From Pseudomonadota bacterium (GTDB lineage Bacteria; Pseudomonadota; Alphaproteobacteria; Caulobacterales; Caulobacteraceae), in contig JAEYAO010000090.1 in NCBI GenBank assembly GCA_023456105.1, positions 1 to 9,268 of the forward strand: 9,268 bases of DNA, written 5' to 3'. Position numbers and translations under genes: made by a program. This document shows, one piece after another, positions 1 to 6,143 of the stretch (its first letter is position 1; every line of letters starts with the position of its first letter). The notes beneath the pieces were generated by a model that saw nothing but the letters and a program-made list of their open reading frames with translations, was not told the DNA's origin and ran no database searches.

Positions 1-1766
1 GGCTGAGCGAGGTGCGCGCCGCCGACCTCGCCGAGGCGCAGGAGAAGGGCCTGACCTTTGATCGCGGCGCCGACGCCCTGGTGGCCGAGGCCATGCGGCT
101 GGGCGTGCGGCAGGAAGGCTTCCGCTGGACCACGGGGGGCGGCCGGCGCCGCGCCTGGCGCATCCTGGCCGAGCCGGCGGCGGGTGGAACCGGCGCCGTT
201 CTGGCCTTCGCGCTGGACATGACGGAGGCCGAGGAGACCCGCGACACCCTGCGCCGCCACGTCGAGGCGCATGACGAGACGCTGAACCACCTGGCTGACG
301 CCGTGGCCATCTTCGGCCCGCAGCGGCGGCTGGCGTTCCACAACACCGCTTTCCAGACCCTGTTCGACATCGATCCCGCCTGGCTGGACGAGCGCCCCAC
401 CCACGCCGAGCTGCTGGACCGGCTGCGCCAGCGCCGCCAGCTGCCGGAGGTCGTGGATTACGCCGGCTGGAAGGCGCGCGAGCTCGAGTTCTACGAGGCG
501 TCGGAGGCCGCGCCGGACGACAGCTGGTCCCTGCCCGACGGCCGCACGCTTCGGGTGGTGCGCCAGCCGCACCCGCTGGGCGGCGTCCTGCTGCTGTTCT
601 CGGACATCACCGACGAGCTGAAGCTGCGCAGCCGCTTCAACGCCCAGCTGCAGGTCCAGACCGCGACGCTGGACAAGCTGAACGACGCGGTGGCGGTGTT
701 CGGCTCCGACGGGCGGTTGCGCCTGCACAACGAGGCGTTCGAGAGCTTCTGGAACCTGTCGGGCGAGCGGCTGTCGCAGGCGCGCGACTTCGACGCTATC
801 GCCGAGCTGTGCAAGGCGGTGCTGCCCGATCCCGCCCTGTGGCTGGGGCTGAAGGCGCGCGTGGCCGATCCCGATCCGGAAAGCCGCGTCGCCATCTCGG
901 GCGAGAGCCGCACCGCCGACGGGCGCATGGCCGCCTGGCAGACACGGCCGCTGCCGGACGGCGCCACCCTGGTCGCCTTCTCCGACGTCACCGCCCGCCG
1001 CAAGCTGGAAAAGGCCTTGGCCGAGCGCGAGGCGGCGCTGGCCGAAAGCCAGGCCTTGAAGCGCGAGTTCGTGGGCAGCGTCTCCTATGAGCTGCGCACG
1101 CCGCTGACCACCATTGTCGGCTATTCCGAACTGCTGGAGACGCTGGGCGACCTGCCCGAGCGCAGCCGCCAGCACGCCGGCGCCATCCGCGTCGCCGCCA
1201 GCCACCTGGCGCGCTCCATTGACGACGTGCTGGACATGGCCCAGATCGACGCTGGCGAGATGGAGCTGTCGCTGGGCGACCTGCGCGTCTGCGACCTGCT
1301 GGACGAGGCGGCGGAAAAGGTCCGCGCGCGGGTCGAGGGACGCGGCGCGACGCTGACCGTCTCCTGCCCCGAGAGCCTGGCGCCGATCCGGGCCGACGCC
1401 GCACGCATCGGCCAGGCGCTGGATCACCTGCTGGACAACGCCGCGCGCGCAGTGGGCGAAGGCGGGGCGGTGTCGCTCAGCGTCGAGCGCGGGCCCTCGG
1501 AGGTGCGCATCCGCATCTCCGACACCGGGCGCGGCATTCCCTATCACCTGCAGGCCCACGTCTTTGACCGCTTCGTGCGCCGCGAGCGCGGCGGGCCGGG
1601 CGTCGGTCTGGCCCTCGTCAAGGCCCTGGTCGAGCTGCACGGCGGCTGGGCCGAGGTGGAGAGCGAGCCGGGCAAGGGCGCGACCTTCATCCTGCACCTG
1701 CCGCTCCGCGCCGATCCGGTGAACGCCCCGCCCGAGCTGGTGCTGGAGGACGGCGGCGCCGTCTGA
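1..1766 (+). CDS. divL: DivL-type tyrosine-box sensor kinase homologue (5' end truncated by window)
   Basis: The frame is open from the first bases (L-S-E-V-R...), so the gene starts upstream; the GTG at 12 is only the first possible start codon in the window. Counting from that GTG (584 residues): the tail of one PAS-like domain lies at about 20-74, a PAS domain at 91-205 and a second related PAS at 222-332. A helical linker, a DHp helix pair at about 344-410 and an HATPase_c domain at about 458-565 follow. The H-box reads SVSYELRTPL, with Tyr359 (TAT at 1086-1088) where histidine kinases carry the phospho-accepting His. N476, D504-x-G506-x-G508 and the GGPGVGLAL lid keep an ATP-binding fold. 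Tyr in the H-box is the hallmark of Caulobacter DivL, known to bind phosphorylated DivK and to control CckA kinase activity, and so CtrA and asymmetric division. Caulobacter DivL is about 770 residues, so roughly 180 N-terminal residues, including any membrane anchor, are probably missing. Identity is confident; function here is inferred from the family. Confidence 0.93.
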   Translation, partial: LSEVRAADLAEAQEKGLTFDRGADALVAEAMRLGVRQEGFRWTTGGGRRRAWRILAEPAAGGTGAVLAFALDMTEAEETRDTLRRHVEAHDETLNHLADAVAIFGPQRRLAFHNTAFQTLFDIDPAWLDERPTHAELLDRLRQRRQLPEVVDYAGWKARELEFYEASEAAPDDSWSLPDGRTLRVVRQPHPLGGVLLLFSDITDELKLRSRFNAQLQVQTATLDKLNDAVAVFGSDGRLRLHNEAFESFWNLSGERLSQARDFDAIAELCKAVLPDPALWLGLKARVADPDPESRVAISGESRTADGRMAAWQTRPLPDGATLVAFSDVTARRKLEKALAEREAALAESQALKREFVGSVSYELRTPLTTIVGYSELLETLGDLPERSRQHAGAIRVAASHLARSIDDVLDMAQIDAGEMELSLGDLRVCDLLDEAAEKVRARVEGRGATLTVSCPESLAPIRADAARIGQALDHLLDNAARAVGEGGAVSLSVERGPSEVRIRISDTGRGIPYHLQAHVFDRFVRRERGGPGVGLALVKALVELHGGWAEVESEPGKGATFILHLPLRADPVNAPPELVLEDGGAV

Positions 1767-1784
1767 TCGCAAGCGTCGCGGGCT

Positions 1785-3011
1785 TCAGCCGCTCGCCGGC
1801 CGATCCAGCCACGACAGCACGCCCGCCGCCGCGACCGCACCCGAGGCGAAGCTCGCCTGCAGCAGATAGCCGCCGGTGGGCGCTTCCCAGTCCAGCATCT
1901 CGCCGGCGACGAACACGCCCGGCCGCCTCCGCAGCATCAGGTTCTCGTCCAGCTGGTCCAGCCGCACGCCCCCGGCGGAGGAGATGGCGCGGTCCAGCCC
2001 CTGCATGGCGAGGAGCCGCAGCGGCGTCGCCTTGACCCGTTCGGCGAGGGCCGCACCCTGCGCCGGCGGATCGCCCGCCTCGCGCATCAGGGCGATCGCC
2101 AGCGGGTCCAGCCCCGCCGCCTTGCGCAGGTGGTTCGACAGGCTGGCCTTGCCGCGCGGGCGCTGCAGCCGCTCGGTCAGACGACCTAGGCTCAGATCCG
2201 GCTTCAGATCGACGGTCAGCACCGCCGCGCCGTCCGCCTCGATGGCGTCGCGCAGCGCGGCCGACAGGGCATAGATCGCTCCGCCCTCGATCCCGTAGGT
2301 CGAGATCACCGCCTCGCCCCTCACCGTCCGGCCGCCGAAGGAAAAGGCGGCCTTCAGCGGCCGACCGGCGAAGCGGAGCTTGAAGGCGTCGGACCAGGCC
2401 ACGTCGAAGCCGGCGTTGGCGGGTCGGAACGGCGCGACCTCGACGCCGGCAGCCTCCAGCCACGGCCGCCAGGCGCCGTCCGATCCCAGCCGCGGCCAAC
2501 TGGCCCCGCCCAGCGCCAGCACGACGGCGTCGGCCTGCTCCAGCCGCTCGCCTTCAGGGGTTTGCAGGACCAGGGCGCCGTCGCGCCACCCGGTCCAGCG
2601 CGAGCGCGTGCGCACCTCGACGCCCATCGTCTGCAGCCGCTCCAGCCAGGCGCGCAGCAGCGGCGAGGCCTTCATCGCGCGTGGAAAGACCCGCCCGCTG
2701 GAGCCAACAAAGGTCGGCTGGCCCAGGCCTTCGGCCCAGGCGATCAGCTCGGCAGGAGAGAAGGCGTCGATCCAACGCGCCACCTCGCGCGGCTCGTCGC
2801 CGTAGCGCTTGAGGAACGCCTCCAGCGGCTCGGAATGGGTCAGGTTCAGCCCGCCGCGGCCGGCCATCAGGAATTTGCGCGCCACCGAGGGCATGCGCTC
2901 GTGCACCGTGACCCGCACGCCCGCTCCGGCCAGCCGCTCGGCCGCCATCAGCCCGGCGGGGCCGGCGCCGATCACGGCGACATGGCGGACGGGAGAGGAA
3001 GGATCGGTCAT
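1785..3011 (-). CDS. FAD/NAD(P)-dependent flavoprotein, PP_4765/HI0933 (BaiN-like) family
   Basis: This encodes 408 residues from the ATG at 3011 (MTDPSSPVRHVAVIGAG). An upstream in-frame start at 3155 would run through the divergent gene, so I chose 3011, which places the Rossmann strand at residue 10 as usual. The N-terminal dinucleotide motif is GAGPAG (15-20), followed by an acidic strand end at VTVHER and the family-typical MAGRGGLNLTHSE block (49-61). The C-terminal FAD segment is VFVAGEMLDWEAPTGGY (366-382), then LLQASFASG. This combination fits the uncharacterised flavoprotein family named after PP_4765, related to HI0933/YhiN/BaiN proteins. The substrate is unknown; I infer a soluble cytoplasmic FAD oxidoreductase. 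No signal peptide or membrane segment is visible. The gene converges with divL (18 bp between stops) and diverges from the gre-like gene, so it is probably monocistronic. The family call is firm; the reaction is not known. Confidence 0.88.
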   Translation of the reverse strand: MTDPSSPVRHVAVIGAGPAGLMAAERLAGAGVRVTVHERMPSVARKFLMAGRGGLNLTHSEPLEAFLKRYGDEPREVARWIDAFSPAELIAWAEGLGQPTFVGSSGRVFPRAMKASPLLRAWLERLQTMGVEVRTRSRWTGWRDGALVLQTPEGERLEQADAVVLALGGASWPRLGSDGAWRPWLEAAGVEVAPFRPANAGFDVAWSDAFKLRFAGRPLKAAFSFGGRTVRGEAVISTYGIEGGAIYALSAALRDAIEADGAAVLTVDLKPDLSLGRLTERLQRPRGKASLSNHLRKAAGLDPLAIALMREAGDPPAQGAALAERVKATPLRLLAMQGLDRAISSAGGVRLDQLDENLMLRRRPGVFVAGEMLDWEAPTGGYLLQASFASGAVAAAGVLSWLDRPASG

Positions 3012-3077
3012 CCGTCCAGCCTTTGCCCTGCCGCGCCTGCGCTGGCCATAGGCGACGCCGGTCGCCATATGACGGCG
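3012..3077. promoter_or_regulatory. Divergent spacer, flavoprotein / gre-like gene
   Basis: This short spacer (57-66 bp depending on the gre-like start) lies between two divergently read genes and must hold or overlap both 5' signals, unless the promoters lie inside the neighbouring coding sequence. I see no convincing -35/-10 pair on either strand and no strong Shine-Dalgarno for either gene. A TTTGCC element at 3022-3027 and CATAGG at 3047-3052 are the nearest to promoter hexamers for the rightward gene, but the spacing (19 bp) and sequence are poor. Position is the only real evidence. Confidence 0.3.
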
Positions 3078-3557
3078 ATGAGCGTAGCCTTCACCCGCGA
3101 AGAAGATCTGGAAGCCACCGCCGCGGACCTTCCGGACCGGCCGATCTCGCCGCATCCGAATCTGGTCACCCCCGAGGGTCTGCAGCAGATCGAGGCTGAG
3201 CTGGCCTCGGCCCGCGCCGCCTATGCTTCAGCCCAGGCGAAAGGCTCCATCGAGAGCGACCGCACCGCCATGGCGCGGGCGACTCGGGATCTGCGTTATT
3301 GGTCCGCGCGCCGCGGCACGGCCCAGCTGGTGGAGCCAGTCGAGGGTGACGGGGCCGCCCGCTTCGGCTCGCGCGTGTCGATCGTGCGCGAGGACGGCCG
3401 TGAACAGACCTGGCGGATCGTGGGCGAGGACGAGGCCGATCCGGCGCAGGGCACGGTCAGCCACGTGTCGCCGCTGGCGCGCGCGCTTCTGGGCCGGCGC
3501 ATGGGCGACGAGGTGTCGGTGGCCGGTCAGACGGTGGAGATCACCGCCGTCGACTGA
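3078..3557 (+). CDS. GreA/GreB-family transcription factor
   Basis: This encodes 159 residues from the ATG at 3078 (MSVAFTREEDLE). An in-frame ATG at 3069 would add three residues (MTA), and neither has a clear ribosome binding site. The frame stays open far upstream, but that part is antisense to the flavoprotein gene. There is an N-terminal segment with LPDRPISPHPNLVT (18-31), then an alpha-helical hairpin at about 31-85 starting TPEGLQQIEAEL. A C-terminal FKBP-like domain follows (96-159), with FGSRVSIV, the SHVSPLARALLG block and GDEVSV, typical of GreA/GreB C-termini. Gre factors enter the RNA polymerase secondary channel and stimulate cleavage of backtracked RNA with acidic residues at the hairpin tip. 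Here the classical GDLSENAEY-type tip is absent; the region reads GSIESDRTAMARATRDLRYW. It may act on polymerase without normal cleavage activity. It is probably a paralogue rather than the main GreA, so I give no gene symbol. Confidence 0.82.
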   Translation: MSVAFTREEDLEATAADLPDRPISPHPNLVTPEGLQQIEAELASARAAYASAQAKGSIESDRTAMARATRDLRYWSARRGTAQLVEPVEGDGAARFGSRVSIVREDGREQTWRIVGEDEADPAQGTVSHVSPLARALLGRRMGDEVSVAGQTVEITAVD

Positions 3558-3569
3558 ACGGGATCAGTC
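3552..3569. terminator. Small inverted repeat spanning convergent stop codons
   Basis: GACTGA (3552-3557) and TCAGTC (3564-3569) are perfect 6-bp inverted arms around a 6-base loop, ACGGGA. The arms contain the TGA stop of the gre-like gene and the TGA stop of xre on the other strand; both proteins end in Asp followed by TGA. The stem could act as a weak bidirectional hairpin, but no T-tract follows on either side and the stem is short. It may simply reflect both genes ending GAC-TGA. Confidence 0.25.
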
Positions 3570-3989
3570 CTGCTCGGCCTCGGCCGGCGCGACGCCCGCC
3601 ATTTCGCGGATCATCTCCAGCACCAGCTTCTGCTTGCGCACCGGCAGCTGCGGCGCCAGGCGCGCGATCTCGATGGTGTGCCGCGTCGCCGGGAAGTCGT
3701 GGTCGAAGCCCGAGGCGCGGCCGTCGCCCTCGTCCTCGGCCATGCCCGGGTTGAGGCCCTCGTAGAAATAGCCGGGCTGGACGCCGAAAAAGCGAGAGAT
3801 GTCCCAGAGCTTGGACGCCGAGATCCGGTTGGCGCCCTTTTCGTACTTCTGCACCTGCTGGAAGGTCAGCCCCAGCGCACGACCCAGGTCGCTCTGATTG
3901 TAGCCCAGGCTGATCCGCTTTTCGCAAACCCTGCGGCCCACATGGCGATCCACCGGATGGGGACCGTCTTCGCCTGTGCCTCTGGCCAT
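3564..3989 (-). CDS. XRE-family helix-turn-helix transcriptional regulator
   Basis: This encodes 141 residues from the ATG at 3989, preceded by GAGG five bases upstream, an acceptable Shine-Dalgarno that supports this start. The HTH_3 (cro/C1-type) domain spans about residues 14-78: VGRRVCEKRISLGYNQSDLG leads into GRALGLTFQQVQKYEKG (helices 2-3) and ISASKLWDISRFFGV. It is followed by QPGYFYEGL, an acidic linker (84-98) and a C-terminal helix (about 116-132, VRKQKLVLEMIREM) that may serve in dimerisation. This protein type, an HTH domain with a short C-terminal tail, is widespread in alphaproteobacteria and often sits after lnt. Its regulon is not known to me. It lies 92 bp downstream of lnt in the same direction and converges with the gre-like gene. 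It could be read from the lnt operon or from its own promoter in the leader. Confidence 0.9.
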   Translation of the reverse strand: MARGTGEDGPHPVDRHVGRRVCEKRISLGYNQSDLGRALGLTFQQVQKYEKGANRISASKLWDISRFFGVQPGYFYEGLNPGMAEDEGDGRASGFDHDFPATRHTIEIARLAPQLPVRKQKLVLEMIREMAGVAPAEAEQD

Positions 3990-4081
3990 TCTCGCCTCGT
4001 TCGTCTCGCGCGTTGGCGCGCCTTAACAGCTTTGCCTTATACGGTCACGCTTGTCGGGCGGTTTCATGGCCCTTTCAACTT
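3990..4081 (-). promoter_or_regulatory. xre leader with possible promoter and operator
   Basis: This 92-bp gap lies between the lnt stop and the xre start and is more AT-rich than its surroundings. Read on the minus strand it holds TATAAG (4036-4041), resembling a -10 element, but no good -35 hexamer lies 16-18 bp upstream. The palindrome GGCGCGCC (4015-4022) sits within TTAAGGCGCGCCAA (4013-4026 on the minus strand), between that element and the start codon. This is a plausible place for an autoregulatory operator. One TTAA half-site alone does not make a CtrA box. The promoter and operator are speculative. Confidence 0.3.
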
Positions 4082-5701
4082 TCACGTGCCGGCAGGCGCC
4101 CAGCGCAGCTTTTTGCGGGCGGCCGGAACACCGCCTGCGACGCCGGCGACGAGCAGCATCAACCAGAACAAGGCGTCGCCCCAGCGGCCAAAGGGCGTCA
4201 CGCCGGTCGGCTCCGGCAGGGGCGCGTCGATCACGCCCATGACGCCGGGCTCCAGCCTCTGGCCGTCCACGATCCGGCCCCAGGGATCGATCATGGCCGA
4301 CACCCCCGTGGGCGTGGCCCGCACGATCGGAAGGCCGGTCTCGATAGCGCGATAGCTGGCGAGGTTCAGGTGCTGGCGCGGGCCGGATGTCTTGCCGAAC
4401 CAGGCGTCGTTGGACGCATTGACGATCCAGCGCGGCCGATCCTCGCCGCCCGCCGTGAAGCCCGGATACAGGCTTTCATAGCAGATCAGCGGCTGCACGC
4501 GCGGCGCATTCGGCAGATCGATGGGCGCAGGCGTCGGGCCGGCGCTGAAGTCCGAGGGCACATGCACCAGACTGCGTACGCCCAGCGTGCTCATCAGCCC
4601 GCCCAGCGGCAGATATTCGCCGAAGGGGACCAGCCGGTGCTTGTCGTAGACGGAGGCGATGCGCAAGGCGGCGCCCTCGTCGTGCAGGGCGAACAGGCTG
4701 TTGTAGTAGCGCGCGCCGTCCGGCGCATCGGCCGCCGCCTCGCCGCGCGACAGCCCCATGAGCAGCGTCTGGCCCGGCCGCATCGCCTCGGCCAGCGCCT
4801 GGCCGTCGGCGGATGCGAACACGTCGTTGGCCGTGGCCGGCAGCGCGCCTTCCGGCCACACCACCACGTCGGGCAGGCGCGATCCTGGTTGAGAGGTCAG
4901 CGCCAGATAGCGTTGGACGATGGAGCGATAACTGTCCGGCGACCATTTGGATTCCTGCTGCACATCCGCCTGGACGATGCGCACGGTGGTGTCGGTCAGC
5001 CGCACCTGCGCCCCCGACAGCCGCGCCATCCCCCCGGCGACCAGCGCCAGCAGGACCACGGCGCCCGCCCCCGCCGAGATCCACCGCTCGCGCCGCCCGC
5101 CCGGACCGATCAACGGCGCAAAGGCGCAGACGGCCGCGACGGTCAGCAGGCTGAGGCCATAGACGCCCGCGACCGAGGCGAATTGCGACACGCCCCCCCC
5201 TGCACGCCAGCTGGCTCCCGCCGGATTCCACGGGAAGCCGGTCAGGATGTTGCCGCGCAGCCATTCGAACAGGCAGAACAGCGCCGCGAACAACAGCACC
5301 CGCCGCGCGCCCAGCGGCGCGAAGCTGCGATACAGCGCACAGGCGCATCCCCAGAACAGACCCAGCCCCGCCGGCAGGAGGCTGGCCGCGAAGGGCGCCA
5401 TCCAGGCCTGCTCGGGATTGACGAAAAAGGCCTCGGCCACCCACCAGCAGCCGATGAAGAAATAGGCGAAACCCGCCAGCCACCCCATCCAGAAGGCGCC
5501 GCGCGGCGTGTCCGAGCGCTCGCTCAGGATCATCAGCAGCGGATAGCCTAAGAGGCCCGGCAGCACGCCGAACGGCGGATGCGCAAACGCCGCGCCCGCC
5601 CCCGCCAGCAGCGCCAACCCGATCCGCAGCCAGCGCAGGAACACCGTGCGCCGACGCTCGGGCCACGCCCTCACCCTGGCCTGCACCGCCTCAAACGGCA
5701 T
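4082..5701 (-). CDS. lnt: Apolipoprotein N-acyltransferase Lnt
   Basis: This encodes 539 residues from the ATG at 5701 (MPFEAVQARVRAWPERR). The frame is open back to 5782, but that extension lies inside ybeY and the first membrane helix follows the 5701 start naturally. Lnt transfers an acyl chain from phospholipid to the N-terminal cysteine of apolipoproteins, the last step of lipoprotein maturation at the inner membrane. About seven hydrophobic segments fill residues 22-226, and one C-terminal anchor lies at about 508-525. Between them is a periplasmic nitrilase-type CN-hydrolase domain (about 235-495). The catalytic triad is visible: Glu284 in VVWPEGALPA, Lys354 in YDKHRLVPFGEYLPL and Cys407 in LICYESLYP. 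Family sequences such as NASNDAWFG and QHLNLASYRAIE are also present. The start overlaps the ybeY stop by 11 bp, implying translational coupling. An eight-base G tract on the coding strand (5193-5200) lies in the TM region. Length and residues indicate a functional enzyme. Confidence 0.97.
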   Translation of the reverse strand: MPFEAVQARVRAWPERRRTVFLRWLRIGLALLAGAGAAFAHPPFGVLPGLLGYPLLMILSERSDTPRGAFWMGWLAGFAYFFIGCWWVAEAFFVNPEQAWMAPFAASLLPAGLGLFWGCACALYRSFAPLGARRVLLFAALFCLFEWLRGNILTGFPWNPAGASWRAGGGVSQFASVAGVYGLSLLTVAAVCAFAPLIGPGGRRERWISAGAGAVVLLALVAGGMARLSGAQVRLTDTTVRIVQADVQQESKWSPDSYRSIVQRYLALTSQPGSRLPDVVVWPEGALPATANDVFASADGQALAEAMRPGQTLLMGLSRGEAAADAPDGARYYNSLFALHDEGAALRIASVYDKHRLVPFGEYLPLGGLMSTLGVRSLVHVPSDFSAGPTPAPIDLPNAPRVQPLICYESLYPGFTAGGEDRPRWIVNASNDAWFGKTSGPRQHLNLASYRAIETGLPIVRATPTGVSAMIDPWGRIVDGQRLEPGVMGVIDAPLPEPTGVTPFGRWGDALFWLMLLVAGVAGGVPAARKKLRWAPAGT

Positions 5702-6143
5702 GGTCGCCCCGGTACGGATCGGCGACCCCGAGGTCGGCCAGAATGGCGCGCTCCTCGCCCTCCATCTCCTCGGCCTCGGCATCGTCCTCGTGGTCGCGCC
5801 CCAGCAGGTGCAGCACGCCGTGCACCACCAGATGCGTCAGGTGGTCGGACAGGCTTTTGCCCTGAGCCTCGGCTTCCGTGGCGCAGACGCCATGGGCCAG
5901 CACCACGTCGCCCAGGTGCGGCGCGGCGCTCTCCGCGGCCGGGAAGGACAGGACGTTGGTCGGCTTGTCCTTGTTGCGGAACCGGGCGTTCAGCGCCTGC
6001 ACCGCCATGTCGTCGCTCAACAGCACCACGACCTCGCCCTTGACCTTGCCCAGAGCCGCCTCGCCCGCGCGGCGCACCCTGGCCTCGACGTCCGGCAGGG
6101 CTTCCAGCCAGGCGTCATGCTCGATCTCGACGTCGACCGTCAT
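5691..6143 (-). CDS. ybeY: Endoribonuclease / rRNA maturation factor YbeY
   Basis: This encodes 150 residues (MTVDVEIEHDAWLEALPDVE), a normal length for the UPF0054 family. YbeY is a zinc-dependent protein required for 16S rRNA 3'-end maturation and 70S ribosome quality control in the cytoplasm. The metal-binding motif is at residues 108-118: HGVLHLLGRDH, with His108, His112 and His118 in the H-x3-H-x5-H pattern. The conserved substrate-side segment LNARFRNKDKPTNVLSFP (51-68) is intact. Its ATG overlaps the phoH stop in ATGA (6140-6143), and its stop overlaps the lnt start, so translation of the three genes is probably coupled. phoH-ybeY is a very common bacterial gene pair. The ribosome binding site is weak (GCCGG just before ATG), which fits coupling. 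Confidence 0.97.
   Translation of the reverse strand: MTVDVEIEHDAWLEALPDVEARVRRAGEAALGKVKGEVVVLLSDDMAVQALNARFRNKDKPTNVLSFPAAESAAPHLGDVVLAHGVCATEAEAQGKSLSDHLTHLVVHGVLHLLGRDHEDDAEAEEMEGEERAILADLGVADPYRGDHAV

Noticed and set aside
1767..1784. Terminator between divL and the flavoprotein gene
   Set aside because: Only a 4-bp AAGC/GCTT pairing around 1771-1785 is visible, with no T-tract; too weak to call.
1687..2499. 270-codon leftward frame within the flavoprotein gene
   Set aside because: It is a shadow frame, Arg/Gly-rich, running into the divL 3' end; the flavoprotein frame contains all the FAD motifs.
2562..3068. N-terminal extension of the gre-like frame
   Set aside because: This stretch is antisense to the flavoprotein gene and has no Gre-like sequence; the recognisable protein begins at the ATGs at 3069/3078.
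3012..3155. 48-residue N-terminal extension of the flavoprotein
   Set aside because: It would overlap the divergent gre-like gene, and the Rossmann strand already begins normally after the ATG at 3011.
4013..4026. Possible CtrA-binding site upstream of xre
   Set aside because: Only one TTAA half-site is present; the partner at the required spacing reads CAAC or CCAAC, too far from the TTAA-N7-TTAA consensus.
4013..5551. 512-codon rightward open frame opposite lnt
   Set aside because: It lies antisense to a complete Lnt with catalytic residues. Its translation is low-complexity, rich in Arg, Gln, His and Ala, with no recognisable domain; long antisense frames are expected at this GC content.
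4476..5666. 396-codon leftward frame within lnt in another frame
   Set aside because: It is a frame-shifted shadow of lnt with Arg/Gly/Ala-rich translation and no membrane or catalytic pattern.
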